From assembly GCF_052857255.1 (NCBI RefSeq), contig NC_135498.1, positions 90,962,757 to 91,026,756 on the forward strand: 64,000 nucleotides of DNA, in the 5' to 3' direction. The notes below the pieces were generated by a model. The model worked only from the letters and a program-made list of their open reading frames with translations, searched no databases and was not told the origin of the DNA. This document shows positions 1 to 12,362 of the stretch, one piece after another. The position numbers and the translations under genes were made by a program. Numbering within the stretch: position 1 is the first letter of the stretch; every line of letters begins with the position of its first letter. This stretch comes from Amblyomma americanum. Its lineage: Eukaryota; Arthropoda; Arachnida; Ixodida; Ixodidae.

Positions 1-2069
1 AGATTTAAGGCCATACACTCTAATAGACTTTTTTATACTGCGTACAGAGACTATGAATACACGAAAAGAAATATCTATTGGGGTGCAATACAGCATGTAA
101 TAAGTCCATAAAGAGCCTATAGGCCATTTCGATATGGGTCCCACGTGTCCAAAAGATCTGCAGGATCTTACTTTAATGTAGGCCTTAGGCATTAGCAGAA
201 GACGAGCAGCAACAGGGCTACAGGTTTCGCGGAGTGGAGCCCGATACGTATGAGATTATGGATGAGTGGCAGTTTTTGTTATTTTTCTAGGAGGTGGTAA
301 CGAGGGAAACGACTATACGTGGAATTGACCATGCGATCACTCCAACATGCCGCCACCCAAAACGGCCTTGGGGAATAAGCAACGCATGACGCCTGCCAGG
401 GCACTCACAGATCACGTGACATTATCTGGACTCAAAACAACTCAACTGACTGTGCCGGCGCGGAAAAGGGGATCTATCCTACAACGGCCACACTGATCAC
501 ACAACAAGCACTTTTCGGACACCCAGCATCTAAAAAACCTTAGGTGCTGGCAGTAGAAAAAGAAATTTTTCATTCATCCTGCCCTCCTCTCTCATTTGTT
601 TTTTTAAGATGCGGACTTTTAACAGAGCTGGCGGGCCAATGCGGTTGGCTCTTAATATTCCTCATTTGTTTCACGGACCAAAGCTTTCAGAGAGAAGTTA
701 CGATCAACCAGCGTCGTCGAACAGAAGTGTTGTACTAAGTTCTGTGGTCGCTGTGGCATTAAGACGAATTTTCGCTCTCATTGTAAGGTCTCGTCTGTCC
801 TCTTTCATATAAACGCGAGTGTTGAATTCCGTCTGTCCTTTGGTCAGACACCTGTTGCAGACTTCTCACTGAAAATTTTCCGAGAGCGATCCGACAGCGT
901 CCAGCTAGTTTGTGTTACCGATGGTGAAATGCTTCATACGTGATATCGAATATTTTTAGCTTCCTAGCGACGTCTACAGCTCAGTAATGTTTCTTAAGGT
1001 TAAAAAATGTAGAAACACCCTTCAGCACACCAGGTAAGCACTCCTTTCTAAGCTAAAGCAAATTAGGCTTGAAACGTACACGTGTTAGTGGCGAACATTG
1101 GCGGATGTCGAACAAGCAAGCTCTAAAAAGTGATTTGTTAAGCGCCACCCTGCACTATATAGGCGGAATGAGATGGTTTGATTCGATGACTGCCACGAGG
1201 TTTAGCTGAATAGTACAGCCAGTCATGAGGCTGCAGTCAGCAGAAATGCAAAGATGGGAACACAAGAAAAGAGAATAAAAATCAATAGTACCAAGCGACG
1301 CAACGAAGTAAAACATGCTCACGAGTGGCAAAGAGAGAATTCTCTGGCAATGAGGTTCGAGGGTAGTCTTCATGTTCCCACGAAAAAAAAAAAAAGAATC
1401 AGATCATGGTTAGGAAACTCGCTAAATCGTTATGTGAGCGCAGTAGATGTGATTTATTTCTGCAATTTAAGATGAACGCCCACTGACCTCATTAACTGCA
1501 ACACTGAGTTCTAATATTTCAGCTTTGTAATATTACCACCTTATAAAATAGGGCCCAATTTTTCAATCAGCTAAGAGTACGTCAAGATACGGTCGATTCC
1601 TCACTTAGCTCAGGGTACAGTTCTGCGACGTTTAGTGTCCGGTTCACTGTTATTAGAAAATGTAGACATTTCATTTCGCATTTCTTCCGCCAACGCGGGA
1701 GAGAGAGACAAGCGTTGAGGCAGACCGCAGCCAATACAACCACTCCCAAAAAACAACTCCACACTTCATAACAAGTTACTACAACCGGCTGCAAACACAT
1801 CAGCATTAAAAGGTAAGCATGTACCAAGTTACTAAACACTCCTAAAGACGCCGGCATTTCGCACCACTCCACCTGGGTGTTCAACACAACTGCACACTTA
1901 AGGTGAACTTTAAGGCTCCACCTTCTTTAGCCTAGTCAGCCCCCAGCTTCACGCATTGTTGAGGTCACCCTAACCACGTCCGGATGCCCCATTGGACGCC
2001 TGCACGCTACACTGTATAAAAAAATGTCCTCGGAAAAGCGACAACGGAAAAAAGGCCCCAGAGGGAACA
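1..2069. other. No gene seen; probable M13 intron
   Basis: I see no recognisable coding region, RNA gene or known repeat here. Open frames are short and in conflicting directions, and the sequence is AT-rich with ordinary low-complexity runs. If the minus-strand M13 gene continues beyond the window, this is part of the intron after its last visible exon. Confidence 0.4.
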
Positions 2070-2331
2070 GCTTGCAGTAAAAAGTGGCCCAAGAGAAAAA
2101 CTAAACTCTACTTCATAAGACAGTGCAAAGAGTGAAAACCGAATTGTATTAAAACAGTGCGAAGAAAACCTCCAGTTGGTGTTAAATCCAGAAAAAAAAA
2201 GCTTGCAGTAAACAATGGCCCCAAGAGAAAAAATAAACTCAAGTTCACAAGATAGGGACAAGAGTGAAAACCAAGTTGTGTTCAAAAAGCGAAACGAAAA
2301 CATTCAGTTGCTGCTGCTCCACTAATGGGCT
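2070..2331. repeat. Two-copy tandem repeat, period about 131 bp
   Basis: The motif GCTTGCAGTAAA recurs at 2070 and 2201. The sequence after it runs in parallel (GGCCC...AAGAGAAAAA, then GAGTGAAAACC, then AGTTG), diverged by roughly a fifth. Open frames across it on the minus strand follow from the repeat and do not look like a gene. Confidence 0.7.
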
Positions 2332-3524
2332 AGATACATGAATTCTGGAGACGGCGTTCGACGGCTGAGCAGCACGGTTGCTGTTGCTGTGAACATTGCT
2401 TCTCCAAAACGCAAGGCATCTATCGCCTTCCACAGTGTTGGGCAGCTGTAACCTACCACGTTTCTCAGCCTCCTGTTCCAGGCTATGAAACGGTTGTTCA
2501 TCCGGTGACCTTCGTGTAATATGACCGTGTAGGCATTCCCCGCCGTAAGAGATTATGTGAGAGGCGTTCCTCTCAGAGTTATCAGCTAGCTTTCTGTTTT
2601 TGCTCGTGTATGGATTCCGGAAACATACGTTCTATCAAAATAGCCCGCTCTAACTGTGCAGCTGCTGGCATGTTTGTTTTTTTTTTCAGTTGTGCAATGA
2701 CGCGCAGAATAATCGATCCCAGGACAAGACCCCAGAAGCGATTGGGAATACTGCAAATTTCTGCAAGTTGCAACTACATGTTGATTGCTGTTGCACTGCA
2801 ATGAAAGCACTGCTGTGTATTCATTCACACTCACTATCACCCTTTGCGAATGAATGCGGGATTTTTTAGTCCTTCCGATAGCCTGCATTACTGTTCCCTT
2901 GGCTTAATAATTATATCTCAGTTTTGGAATATCATTCTCAATGGTGTGCCAGGAAGTACAGCAACAAAAGTTCCTTCAGCTGGCCCCCTGTTGAAAAAAA
3001 GCGTCCTGACAATCCATTACAGTGGTACCCGCAACGTCAACATAAGAGCGCCGAAAACAGATTCAGGTGTGCCAGGGCGGGCGTGAAGCGCTACTACCAT
3101 CGTGCAGCTGTGTGGTGAAATGCGGCAGCACCCTGCAATTCCCCTTCCGGCCAGTGCCCGGGCCTTGTCGGAGCGTGATGGCCACATGGGCACTGACACA
3201 AGACGGAGGGAATCGGGCATGTTGGGATACCACCTGCGTGTGCAAAAGCAAGCGCGGGAGCCAGAGACACGGGAGAAGAGGAGGAGTTTCGTACGGAGGA
3301 TGTGATCCCAATCCGCCACATAGGAAACCCTATCTCCAGAAACCGTAATGCTGTCGGTTCGCCATGCCGTATTTGTGCGCCTTTTTCCTGTAAATAGTGT
3401 ACATAAAGTAGCTTATGTTCATCACGCTCTCAACTTCTTTGGCCGGTTTGCTCGTGCGTCGAAGTTGCGCCTGCCGACAGCCAGAAATCTCGGACGCGGA
3501 GTACTGTACTTTGCTAGCACCTAC
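2332..3524. other. Unassigned region with a GC-rich block
   Basis: No gene recognised. The block at about 3060-3320 is GC-rich and free of stops in several frames on both strands, typical of a CpG-rich repeat. None of the translations resembles the M13 family or any family I know. It lies just downstream (minus strand) of the last visible M13 exon. Confidence 0.35.
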
Positions 3525-3884
3525 CCACACATCGTAAAACTCCGAAGGGTGCCGCGTAAGCACGAGCCTGCGCTCGAAAGTCACCAGCGGCTGTAGGCGG
3601 AATATGAAGGCGATGTGCAGCAGCCGATCGACAGGATCTTCTTCCGCGTCGTACACCGTGTCAACCGGATGCAGCTTAAAGCCGTGCAGCAAGTCAGCGA
3701 GGTACGTTTGGCCCTCCTCGAGCGACGCTGCATACCGGTAGCAGGCCTGCTTCAGCTTGTCTGTCCCCGAGTACCGTTTCGCGCTCAGCAAGTGGCCGCC
3801 GGCTGGACTCTGTTGACTCCACAATGACGCTGCTCCGGAAGGGGTTCCGAGCTCAGGTGACCCCGTCATATTGCTCGCTGCCTC
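3525..3884 (-). CDS. M13 (neprilysin-like) peptidase, ectodomain exon
   Basis: Seen: a 360-base open exon (120 codons, phase 0 at both ends) on the minus strand. It has an acceptor-like ACCGCAG just upstream (3885-3887 is the AG side) and a good donor, TGG|GTAGGT, at 3519-3524. The translation holds DKLKQACYRY...LADLLHGF, then EDPVDRLLHIAFIF, then PLVTFERRLVL. This is the layout of the N-terminal helical part of M13 ectodomains: the 'K..A..Y.SCL..G' helix, then 'DP.D.LL.L......PL...L'. Family knowledge: M13 peptidases are type II membrane zinc metallopeptidases that cleave peptides outside the cell. Odd: the cysteine usual in the Y.SCL motif reads alanine here. The exon joins in phase to the one at 29538-29867. 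The HExxH exons would lie left of position 1. It could instead be an inactive family member, since the catalytic half cannot be seen. Confidence 0.72.
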
Positions 3885-4640
3885 CTGCGGTTGTTGACGG
3901 ATAACCACATTCAAGAGCCGTTGACACGGCCTGGATATTTTGACAGATTCATGACACGGGTTTGTTTTGTATCTTTTCTCTCGGCGGTTACGACAAAAAG
4001 ACAGGAAAGCGTGCGGCAACATTTAAATAATAACTAAGCGAACTCGTCGAAACAAACTCGAGAGTGAAATACTTACGCGAAGCGCCGTGTAGAACACTCA
4101 GGGAACACGCGGTGACAACCGTTATCCGGTAAGGAGACGCTATTTTGTTTCCTATCAATGGCCAGTCCTCTCGTATGTGCGCAGAGCCGGTAAATTTTCG
4201 GCTGAAAGGATACTTATATGGCAGACAATTCTGATGGATGATTTCTTTTTCAGACAGTCGAAAATGCGGCCTTTCGAATTTACATTTCGTTGCGCAAAAT
4301 AAAGCCTGTGAAAAAAAAATGGTACAGTCGCCATGACCAGAGGATTCCAAGGAACTTTACCGGTCAAGCACCACAATATCGACAGCGTCTTTTCTGAGGC
4401 CATGTCAGGCAGACTTACGACCAGTCAATGTGCGGGAGCAGTGTAGATACACATATTCTGATAAAAAATAAAGGCCTGTACATCCGTCTGTCCAGAAAGA
4501 CTTGACAGTCCTCATGGATGTCTTGGATTTCGGGCTTGTAAAGTCCAGATTAACAGAACAGTACAGACCAAAAAGACAAGTCTGCCGGTCTGGCGGCGTA
4601 AGGAGAGAACAGAAAAATTGCACGAACGGTCACAGAAATA
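3885..4640. other. Intron sequence, no feature recognised
   Basis: This lies between the M13 ectodomain exon and the repeat at 4645. Small open frames are present on both strands, but I recognise no domain. The first bases hold the pyrimidine-containing acceptor region of the exon on the minus strand. Confidence 0.4.
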
Positions 4641-4644
4641 ATAT

Positions 4645-4965
4645 TGTGAAGGAAGGCCAGGCCGAGATGGCAGGACGTTTGTGGATGAAGCATGAAGGAG
4701 CTAGACACCGCAGAGGACACGGGACAGAGCGGTGTCCGTGTCCGCTGCGGTGTCTACCTTCTTCATGTCTCACCAACTGGCCTACACATCTACCCTCCTA
4801 AGTTATGTGGATGAAGGCTGGGCCGAGACGGCAAGACGGCCGTGCCTGGCGTTTATTCCAATGGCGGACCCGAGGCGCGTGCCATAGGCGGAGCCGCGGG
4901 ATCATGATGGTATGTACAAGTGAAAGAAGACGATCCCTGGAAGGCTCGCGCACACAATCTACCCG
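4645..4965 (+). repeat. Dispersed repeat (SINE-like), copy 1, interrupted
   Basis: The sequence from TGAAGGAAGGCCAGGCC to CCCTGGAAGGCTC matches 58104-58284 along its length, once the 115-base insertion at 4691-4805 and one duplicated target are removed. The copy at 58 kb ends in a long (ATT)n tail; this one ends in ACACAAT. It abuts the 3' side of the minus-strand gypsy remnant, so it could instead be part of that element's LTR. The separate copy with an ATT tail favours an independent short repeat. Confidence 0.6.
4691..4805 (+). mobile_element. Hairpin insertion element (115 bp) with 11-bp TSD
   Basis: Seen: an imperfect palindrome with arms CTAGACACCGCAGAGGACACGG and CCGTGTCCGCTGCGGTGTCTA around a short loop, followed by a unique 3' tail CACCAACTGGCC...CTCCTAAGTTA. 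It is flanked by exact 11-bp copies of TGTGGATGAAG at 4680-4690 and 4806-4816. The related repeat at 58.1 kb has a single TGTGAAAGAAG at the same point, which acts as an empty site. The tail (ACCAACT.GCC) recurs in the elements at 12.2, 16.4, 34.4 and 36.8 kb. No coding capacity. Confidence 0.8.
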
Positions 4966-5128
4966 GGTGGTCGAAAGCGGCCATCCTTGCCGCTTCTAAG
5001 CAACCGATGCTGCGTGGCACACAATCGATTTCAAACGGAAAATGTAGACAATTTCAGCAAGACGGTGGCGTCAATAGGCGGAGGGAACAACTGGTGTAAC
5101 ACTGTAATCACTGGGTAAGTTCGATTGA

Positions 5129-6091
5129 TTACCAGGAACCAAGGTAGTGGTGGAGAAATTTGTCACTAAAGCCAGGTGTGCGAAGTGGTGTGAAAAGGAG
5201 TACTTCGTCACCTGGTCGGAAAGAGACCACACGATGAGTAGAATCGTAGCGACTCTTGCGGTCTTCCTGGCAGGCTTCAGTGTTGAGGCGATTAAGGTGA
5301 CGGCATCTGGCCACACAGGATACGAACTGGGCAGGTACCGAAGTGGAGGCATACTCAGGCGTAAAGAAGAAAGAACTGACCAGAATTGTGGTGGGAGGAC
5401 GGCCGTAAACGAGAAAGAACGGAGAGTAACGGGTAGTCCGCTGCATTTCTGTATTATAGGCGAAAGTGACGAACGGTAGAATAGTGCCCCAATTGCGATG
5501 ATTCAGTGTCACGTACATGGAGATCCTATCCGAAAGAGTGCGACGAAAACGCTCAGTTAGACCGTTTGTTTGGGGATGGTAGCTTGAGATTGTCTTATGA
5601 AGGGTGGATGATGCGTGAAGAACTTCGGCAACGGCTGTCGATAAGACAGTCTTCCCGCAGCCACTTCGGAGCAGCCGGGAAGCACCCTGCCGAAATGCAA
5701 TAGATCGCAAAAACAAATTTGCAACCTCTTGATCCGAGCCAGTGGGCACGGGTTCTGTCTCGGCGTATCGCGTAAGGTGGTTGACATCTGTGATGACCCA
5801 ATGTTAACCTCGATCGGAGAGAGGCAGGGGACCATATATGTCGATGCCGACGACTTCGAACGACGTGGAGGGACAGTGAAGCGGTTGTAGTAGGCCAGCA
5901 GGTGGAGAAGTCGGCCGTTTGCGACGTTGACACAGGAGGCAGGAAGCGACGTATTTAGCAACGCTGCAGGATAGGCCAGGCCAAAAGAAACGTCGCTTCA
6001 CGCGGTCGTAGGTTTTTCGGAAACCCGGGTGACCGGCAGTAGCGTCATCGTGGAGAGCCGCAAGGATACGGGAGCGAAGCACCCGCGGCAC
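5129..6091 (-). pseudogene. Gypsy integrase remnant
   Basis: The frame near 5804-6091 carries the HHCC zinc region (LHDDATAGHPGF then CLLCQRR) and the start of the core (VVGIDIYGPLP, first catalytic Asp). The frame at 5129-5749 carries SYHPQTNGLTER, with the Glu of the DDE triad, then NTEMQRTTRYSPFFLVYGRPP and a basic C-terminal tail. The middle Asp region and the links between frames are broken by frameshifts. In the family this domain inserts the cDNA into the genome; this copy is inactive. Confidence 0.82.
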
Positions 6092-6406
6092 GACTGGGAT
6101 TCAGCGCGTTCCATCGAGGCAATATAAGCAGCGGCGTAGAATGCCATCTTCGAGCTTGAAGTTGCGTAGCTGTCGGCGAAGCCGGGCATTTGGCGGTCGA
6201 TGATGGATCGGCAGTAGGCGTCAGCTAGTTGCTGCGAGCGGAGAGCGTGGTTGTTGTCGGAGTCATCAAAACAAACTGATGTGATGTGCGTTGGAGACGG
6301 TCGGCTCTGGTCAGAGGAGGAAAGGCATTTCGTCGAAAAACAGCAGGCTGATTCCGAAAGTGGGCAGCGAGAAAGCGCGTCAGCGTCCTGGTGGTGGCAG
6401 CCCGGT

Positions 6407-7700
6407 TTATAAAGGATGTCGAAGTGGTACTTTTATAGGCGTGGAATCCAACGGCCAAGTCGTCCTGTCAAATTTTTTAGCGAAACCAGCCACCAAAGAG
6501 CATGGTGATCGGTCACAACTGTGAAGTGGCGACCGTACAGGTAACGGCGGAATTTTTGGACTGCCCAGACCTCTGACTGCTAAACATTCTTGCTCGGTAA
6601 TGGTATAACTTTTTTCTGCTGGAGTCAGGGTTCGACTGGCGAACGCAATCACTTTCTCATGCGAAGTTGCGTCGCGCTGCAGAAGTACAGCGCCGAGACC
6701 GTGACCACTGGCATCGGTATGCAGGATAGTTGGAGCGGTGTCATTGAAGTGGCCAAGGACAGGGTCCGATGTGAGGGCGTGCTTGAGGTTGTTAAAAGCA
6801 GTGTCGCACTGGTCAGTCCACACGAAAGTGCTGTGCGCTTTAAGTAGTTTATGAAGTGGAACAGCAATAGTTGCGAAATTTCTAATAAAACGCCGGAAAT
6901 AGGACGCCTGGCCAAGAAAGCTGCGAAAATCCGCAGTCCGTTGAGGACGAGCAAAGTTCAGGACCACGATGATTTTTTCAGGGTCTAAACGAATGCAGTC
7001 ATGGCTAACGAGGTGTCCAAAATTTTAATTTCTTTCTGTGCAAAGTGGCACTCTTGGTGAAAGTGGCACTCTTGGTGTTCAGCTGAAGGCCCGCTGAAGC
7101 GAGGCACGTGAGAACCTCTTTCAGGCGTGTGAGATGGTCTTGAAAAGTTGAGGAAAAGATAACAATGTCATCCAAGTAACACAAGCAGGTTCTCCACTTC
7201 AGACCACGAAGTACAGTATCGATCATTCTTTCAAATGTGGCTGGTGCGTTACAGAGGCCGAAGGGCATAACATTAAATTCGTAAAGTCCATCGGCAGTTG
7301 TGAAAGCAGTCTTTCCTTTGTTGGCTTCGTGCATAGGTATTTGTCAATAACCTGAGCGTAAATCCAAGGTCGAGAAATAATTGGCGTCTTGGAGAGAGTC
7401 AAGGGTGTCATCAATTCGTGGCATGGGGTCGACATCTTTGCGGGAAATTTTTTTGAGCGCACGGTAGTCAACACAAAATAGTACCGAGCCGTCTTTTTTT
7501 ATAACCAACACTACTGGTGAGGACCATGGGCTTGTTTAGGGACGGATAATATTGCGGTGTAGCATATCATGGATATTTTCTTCAATGACTCGGAGAGAGA
7601 AACCCGATAAGGCCATCGCCGTACGATCGAGTTTCCTTCGGTAAAGATGCGGTGTTGTGCAACAGTAGTCCGTCCCAGTGGTGGGGAAGTTGCATCGAAA
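6407..7700 (-). pseudogene. Gypsy reverse transcriptase and RNase H remnant
   Basis: RNase H is in the frame 6407-6967: LHTDASGHGLGAVLL, then ITEQECLAV, preceded by the RT-connection motif FLGQASYFRRFI. The RT palm is at about 7005-7560: MPFGLCNAPATFERM, then YLDDIVIFS, the YxDD catalytic motif. The Trp codon expected after SGY near 7345 reads TGA. An 18-base direct duplication (GTGGCACTCTTGGTGAAA) at about 7040-7075 is followed by a frame change. The copy is inactive. Confidence 0.85.
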
Positions 7701-8246
7701 ATGGCTTGGTGATTGCGAAGCAACGTGAGCAATTCTTGGCGTTGATGCGGCGGGAGGTTCGGATTAATTTTCTTTGATAGAACAGTGGGAGAGAAATCTG
7801 AGGAAACAGGTTGCTGATGCAGAGGGGTGGTGAGCACCATCAGGGACATAGGTTGAGCATCCCCTACGCAAGGGAGGGAAGTTCGTTTAGGCAGCACGAG
7901 GGATTCGCGTGAAGCGCTCATGGCTGCTACGATGGCTGAGCCGCCGCAGCACCGGACAATACTTGACGGGAAGGCAATTCCGCGCGCAAAATAACGATGA
8001 GATGGTGCGATGAGTACGTCCCCATCAGTGATGCGGTCGGAAACAACGGTAAGGAGTTTTTCGCACTGAGGAGGCAAAACTATCAGCTGCGGCAGTGAGG
8101 GGATGATGTCGGTCGGAAGAATCAAATGAAAAATCACTGTTTGTCATATGGATGACACGGTCGCCACAAGAAATTAACGCTGAAGCTGATGACAAGAAAT
8201 TCCATCCAAAAATCATCAGATGCGCACAAGGTGAGAGCATAGCAAA

Positions 8247-9189
8247 CTACAAAAGGTGGCGGACACCGTCAATAACAACGCGCACAGTGCACTTCGCGGA
8301 AGGGCACAGTGTGGCATCATTTGCTCCACGAAGTTTATGCCCACTATATGATGTCGATACTTTCCGCAAATGGCAGCACAAATCAGCGTGAATAACCAAA
8401 ATTGCAGCCCCTGTGTCAATGAAAGCTTCGACAGGTAATCCTTGCACTAAAACAGAAATCATATTGAACGGGAGGTCTGGAGGACTTTTGGTGAGTTCGC
8501 AATGTGCAGTTTCACCCCCAGAAACTCATCACCCAGTTTTCCGAGTGACGGACAGGGAGGGCTGTTGCGGGTCGGAGTGGGGACACGGACCGGCGATATG
8601 GAGATGGGAACCGGCGTCGGGAAACATGGGCCCCACTAGGTGCAGACGAGGGTAAAGGCGACGGAGAGAATCGGCGAGGCGGGCTGGAAGAAGGCCGCCG
8701 TTGATAATAGGAAGAAAGTGATAGCTCACTCTCGAAGGCGGCGTAACCACGGCGCTCGTTCTGAAGGCGTCGACGACAAAAGCGGAAGATATGTCCTCTG
8801 ATTCCACAGTAGTAGCACAGTGGCCGGGAGGAGCGCCAAGGTGCGTAATAGGATGGCGCAGCTTGAGGCGTCGCCATTGCGTTGATGTGGTTGTATGTCG
8901 GTGCCGGTCGGGGTGGCTGGACCAAGGGAGGGGATGATGCAGCGACTTGAGCGTAAGTCGGCGCTGGGCGGGGAGCAGGAGGGTCGGATGCGATAGGGCA
9001 GGTTATTGTTGCCAACTCTTCTTTGATGATGTTAGGGAGACCAGCGTCATTAGAAGGAGCGGCAGAATGATAGCACCCGTGGCGGCAGAAAGGGCTGAGG
9101 ACTTGGAGCTCTTCGCGGATGATCACTCGAATCAGTGTTCGCAGATCGAGGTCAGCAGAGGTCAAGGCCGTTGCGAGGCCGGGCTGCAA
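8247..9189 (-). pseudogene. Gypsy gag C-terminus and protease remnant
   Basis: The frame 8512-9189 is proline-, serine- and arginine-rich and carries one CCHC zinc knuckle, CYYCGIRGHIFRFC, the nucleic-acid-binding motif of gag. The separate frame 8247-8462 holds VEAFIDTGAAILVI, the DTGA active-site motif of a retropepsin-like aspartic protease. The frames do not overlap cleanly. No capsid N-terminal region or 5' LTR was found upstream. Confidence 0.75.
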
Positions 9190-12100
9190 GCTTGTTTTGT
9201 TCTGATTTATTCTTCGAATTCAGTTTATGCGTTGCTTATTCCCTCTACCGCTGTGTGGGCTTCTGGAGTCCGTGGATGGGCGGTGGAGGGACGAGGTGCG
9301 GTGGAGATGCGGCTGGAAGAGGGAAGGTGGGCAGTTCCGTGGCTACGGGGCTGCATGGCGAGGTGGGTGTTGGGGGCTCCTCCTCGAGGGTGCAGGCTTC
9401 ATTCGCCGCGGCTTCACATGCCTATTTTTGACTCCTCACACACCTCCGTGCGGAGGCGAAGTTTCTAATGCTTCTAACGCACTAAAAGAGTATGAAATAC
9501 ATGAGGTTGCAACAGCTCAGAACCTTAACGAAAACTGATTAGTTAACTACAACTCAAGAAAAGTTGCGGCAAATACCCCTCAAAGAAGGCTATCCTGCCG
9601 ATGGCGTCGACAAATTGTCATGATGTGGTGATTAAGCTCATTTCACGAAGGCACCTGCCAGTCATAAATGTTTTCAGGCTATAGGGAATTGACCGCGACT
9701 TAATGAAAACCGGTAGCCGTAGTTGGCTGGATGGTTTCCTCTGAGGAGCATTCGCCACAGCGGTCTGGAGTTGTATTCGAATATAGCAGTTTGTGGGCAA
9801 ATGGGGCACAGGCGTTCCACATATGAAGCAGTCCCACATATGATGTGCTGCCACCTATCTTAAGGTTTCGATACTCAATTCAAAAATCCTTTCAGCCGTG
9901 TCGATTAGATGATGTAGTGAGTAGGAACTTTGAAACTTCGTTTTTTTTTCTATACACGTTGCTAGTTCAAGCTTATATGCGACCGCGCAAAAAGCGAACC
10001 AACAAGCCCGCTAAGTTATTCCTTTTTTTTTTGCATAGGGAACCGCAACTCTTGATCACAGCTTGCATTGAAAAGAAAAATAATAATAAGGTATCACTTC
10101 TTTTTCACCAAGCATGATAATACTTTCACATTTAGATAAGCGTAATGGCTGATTTGTGACCGGTAATTTTCAAATATCGTATGTTGAGTTTGTTCTCCGG
10201 AGCCACCTCATCAATGGCCAGCCATTCAGAACCATCTGTAGTAACAAGCCCTTCTGAATTAAGAAGGAGGGTAAAGAAATAAAAAGTGGCCAAAAATTAT
10301 AGGCTTCTCAGATCAAGTTCCGTTCACCAGCAAAACCACACCCCTGTGAAAGTTAAACAAAGGCGCAAATGCCGCTGGTGTTCCGTGACGGAGAAACTTG
10401 TGCGAACTACTTAACATCAAGCGAACAAGTTCATGAAGTCAATGGAAACTAACCGAGTCTGGTAACCCGTGTGAGTCAATGGGACAACCACATTCCGCTT
10501 TCCTTGCCCCATCTAGTGCCAATAAAACAAATATGTCCCAATTTTTTATATTGTACTATTCGTAATAAATTTGTTAAATTTGTTGAGTACTATTGATGTG
10601 CACTTTATCTGCAGTTGCAAATTTCATTATTTTTGAGAAAATATACGCTGCCCGATAAAGGGACAATCAGGATTGGACAAGGAATGTATAAGAATTTTCC
10701 TGCCGTGTTCTCTGGTACCTGTGCACGGGTATTAATTAATAGCCTAAATATGCCCAATTAAAGTGATGCCAGCCAGAGTCCACATTCAAAGCGATTCCGA
10801 TTGAATTCATCAATGTAGAGTAAAATCTTGCATAGGAACAGCAAAGGAAAATGAAGAAGTAGCGTTGTCTGACACTCAGGTACTGGAATAAAAATACTGG
10901 TGAGCATGCTGATAACCAGAATAGGAAACCAGAAAGTAGACGAAACGTTAGGTGGTAGGGAGAGTGCGTCATCTACAAAAATTGACAATTTTCATAGGAA
11001 TGAGGCCGACTGTGGACTACTCTGTGATAGGTAAAAGTGAAATCCGAAAAAAATCGCTCTATGAAAACTCCAAAGGAAGTGTCCTGCTGCTTCAAGCTAG
11101 ATAGAGCTGTCTTTGTAGCGTTGAAATGGAATTATAAAAACAAGCACCACGCACTGACTAATGTGCAGTGTGTGGTGAGCTTCCAGAGAGGAACGTATTT
11201 TGTCTGTATACATACTTTCTTAGTCTTGAAGAATAATGAAGGCAGCATTAGTGCGTCCGCGGTAATGTCCGCAATAAAAACGGTTAGAAGGTCATGGCTT
11301 AAAATGAAGCAGAATTGATTAAGGAAGAATTTTAGAAGCCGCATTCGGCACAACCGAAAGTTATTTGAACATTTTGCTTTAACAAAGGAGGAACTTGAAG
11401 TTATAAAATTTTTGAGGCCCGATGTAAACAACCACAGCCCCGTATCCAGCAAGACTCTCTCTCTCTTCCCATGCATTCATATCAGAGAATGCTCAGCAGG
11501 ACAGCCTAGCGGCGCCTTTCGCACTTACATAAAGTTGCAAGGATGGATTTCTATCTTTAGCTTCCTTATCGGTCGCACTTCATGCAACGTTCGCTCTGCG
11601 CGGCCAAGAGTACTAGACAGCAGTAGTCGTCCACTTTGAAGACGGGACATCATTGGAAAGCAAGCAGTGGACTTCGAGATGAGGAGCCTGAGCTGGAATG
11701 CGATTCAGTGCCCTTAACCGGCAGTAAGCAAAGGCGGCCGAATATGTAGTAAAGTACGAAAAAAAAAGCAAGAGAATGATGACATGGCCGAGTCCAGTGA
11801 CTGCGGCTAGCGACATCCGTAACTTTTCGCAGAATGTGCGCACCCTGTCGTCAAAATGCGACTCTTGTGGAGCACCGAAGAAATGCTGTGAAAGATTCCA
11901 TAACAGCATAACACGGAACTCCCATTTGCGTTAACTCTATTGAAGTGAGAAACGCAGTATCAGAAACTTAATCTGCGCACAGAGGACTACATCGCGGTGC
12001 AGCTATCAATTTTGAGGTACAATCTACACATTCAGCCTAACACTAGCCAAACCAAAAACAAAGGCTCGTTTTCCCGGCATTCCCGCGGTGGACGCAGTGC

Positions 12101-12208
12101 TCTTTAAGAAACTCGCGTATACGGAGGCATCGTTCCCTCAATGTAATATTTAGAAACTCTACGATCTCACCATGTCGTGACTTCGTTCCATGTGGCTGCT
12201 CACCTTTT
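9190..12208. other. AT-rich intron sequence, nothing recognised
   Basis: About 3 kb with no recognisable coding, RNA or repeat feature apart from poly-T and poly-A runs. The longest frames (for example near 10736-10988 and 11037-11476) translate to low-complexity or hydrophobic strings without family resemblance. Confidence 0.4.
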
Positions 12209-12362
12209 TACTTTTTAAGGCCCCAAAACCACACGCGCACACGCACACACACACGCACAAGAGAAGAGTACGAGACAGAGCGCGTGTGTGCGTGTGTGTG
12301 GTTTTGGCGCCGTGAAAAGTACAATGATCAATCGCCAACTAGCCCAACAAGAAGTTCTCTTA
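12209..12362 (+). mobile_element. Hairpin insertion element, CA/TG stem
   Basis: The arms CCAAAACCACACGCGCACAC and GTGTGTGCGTGTGTGTGGTTTTGG form a stem. They are followed by the family 3' tail motif CGCCAACTAGCCCAAC...CTCTTA. Imperfect 12-base direct repeats flank it (TGCTCACCTTTT at 12197 and TGCTCGCCTATT at 12363, 10 of 12 matching), read as an older target-site duplication. Stem composition differs from its relatives, but the tail places it in the same family. Confidence 0.6.

Larger units (their letters stand above)
5071..9189 (-). mobile_element. Degenerate Ty3/gypsy LTR retrotransposon
   Basis: Reading leftwards on the minus strand, the fragments run gag zinc knuckle, aspartic protease, reverse transcriptase, RNase H, integrase. 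That order, with integrase last, is Ty3/gypsy. The frame changes many times and there are in-frame stops, so the element cannot make its polyprotein. I find no matching LTR pair: the 5' side (above 9.2 kb) has no counterpart of the 4.65-5.05 kb sequence. It appears truncated and old, inserted in an M13 intron in the same orientation as that gene. Confidence 0.85.

Noticed and set aside
3017..3348. Overlapping frames of 75-100 codons as an additional M13 exon
   Set aside because: Right strand for one of them, but no M13 motif and no convincing splice pair; open in several frames because it is GC-rich.
4645..5070. 3' LTR of the minus-strand gypsy remnant
   Set aside because: No matching sequence on the 5' side of that element, and most of it is shared with an unrelated locus at 58.1 kb that has an ATT tail.
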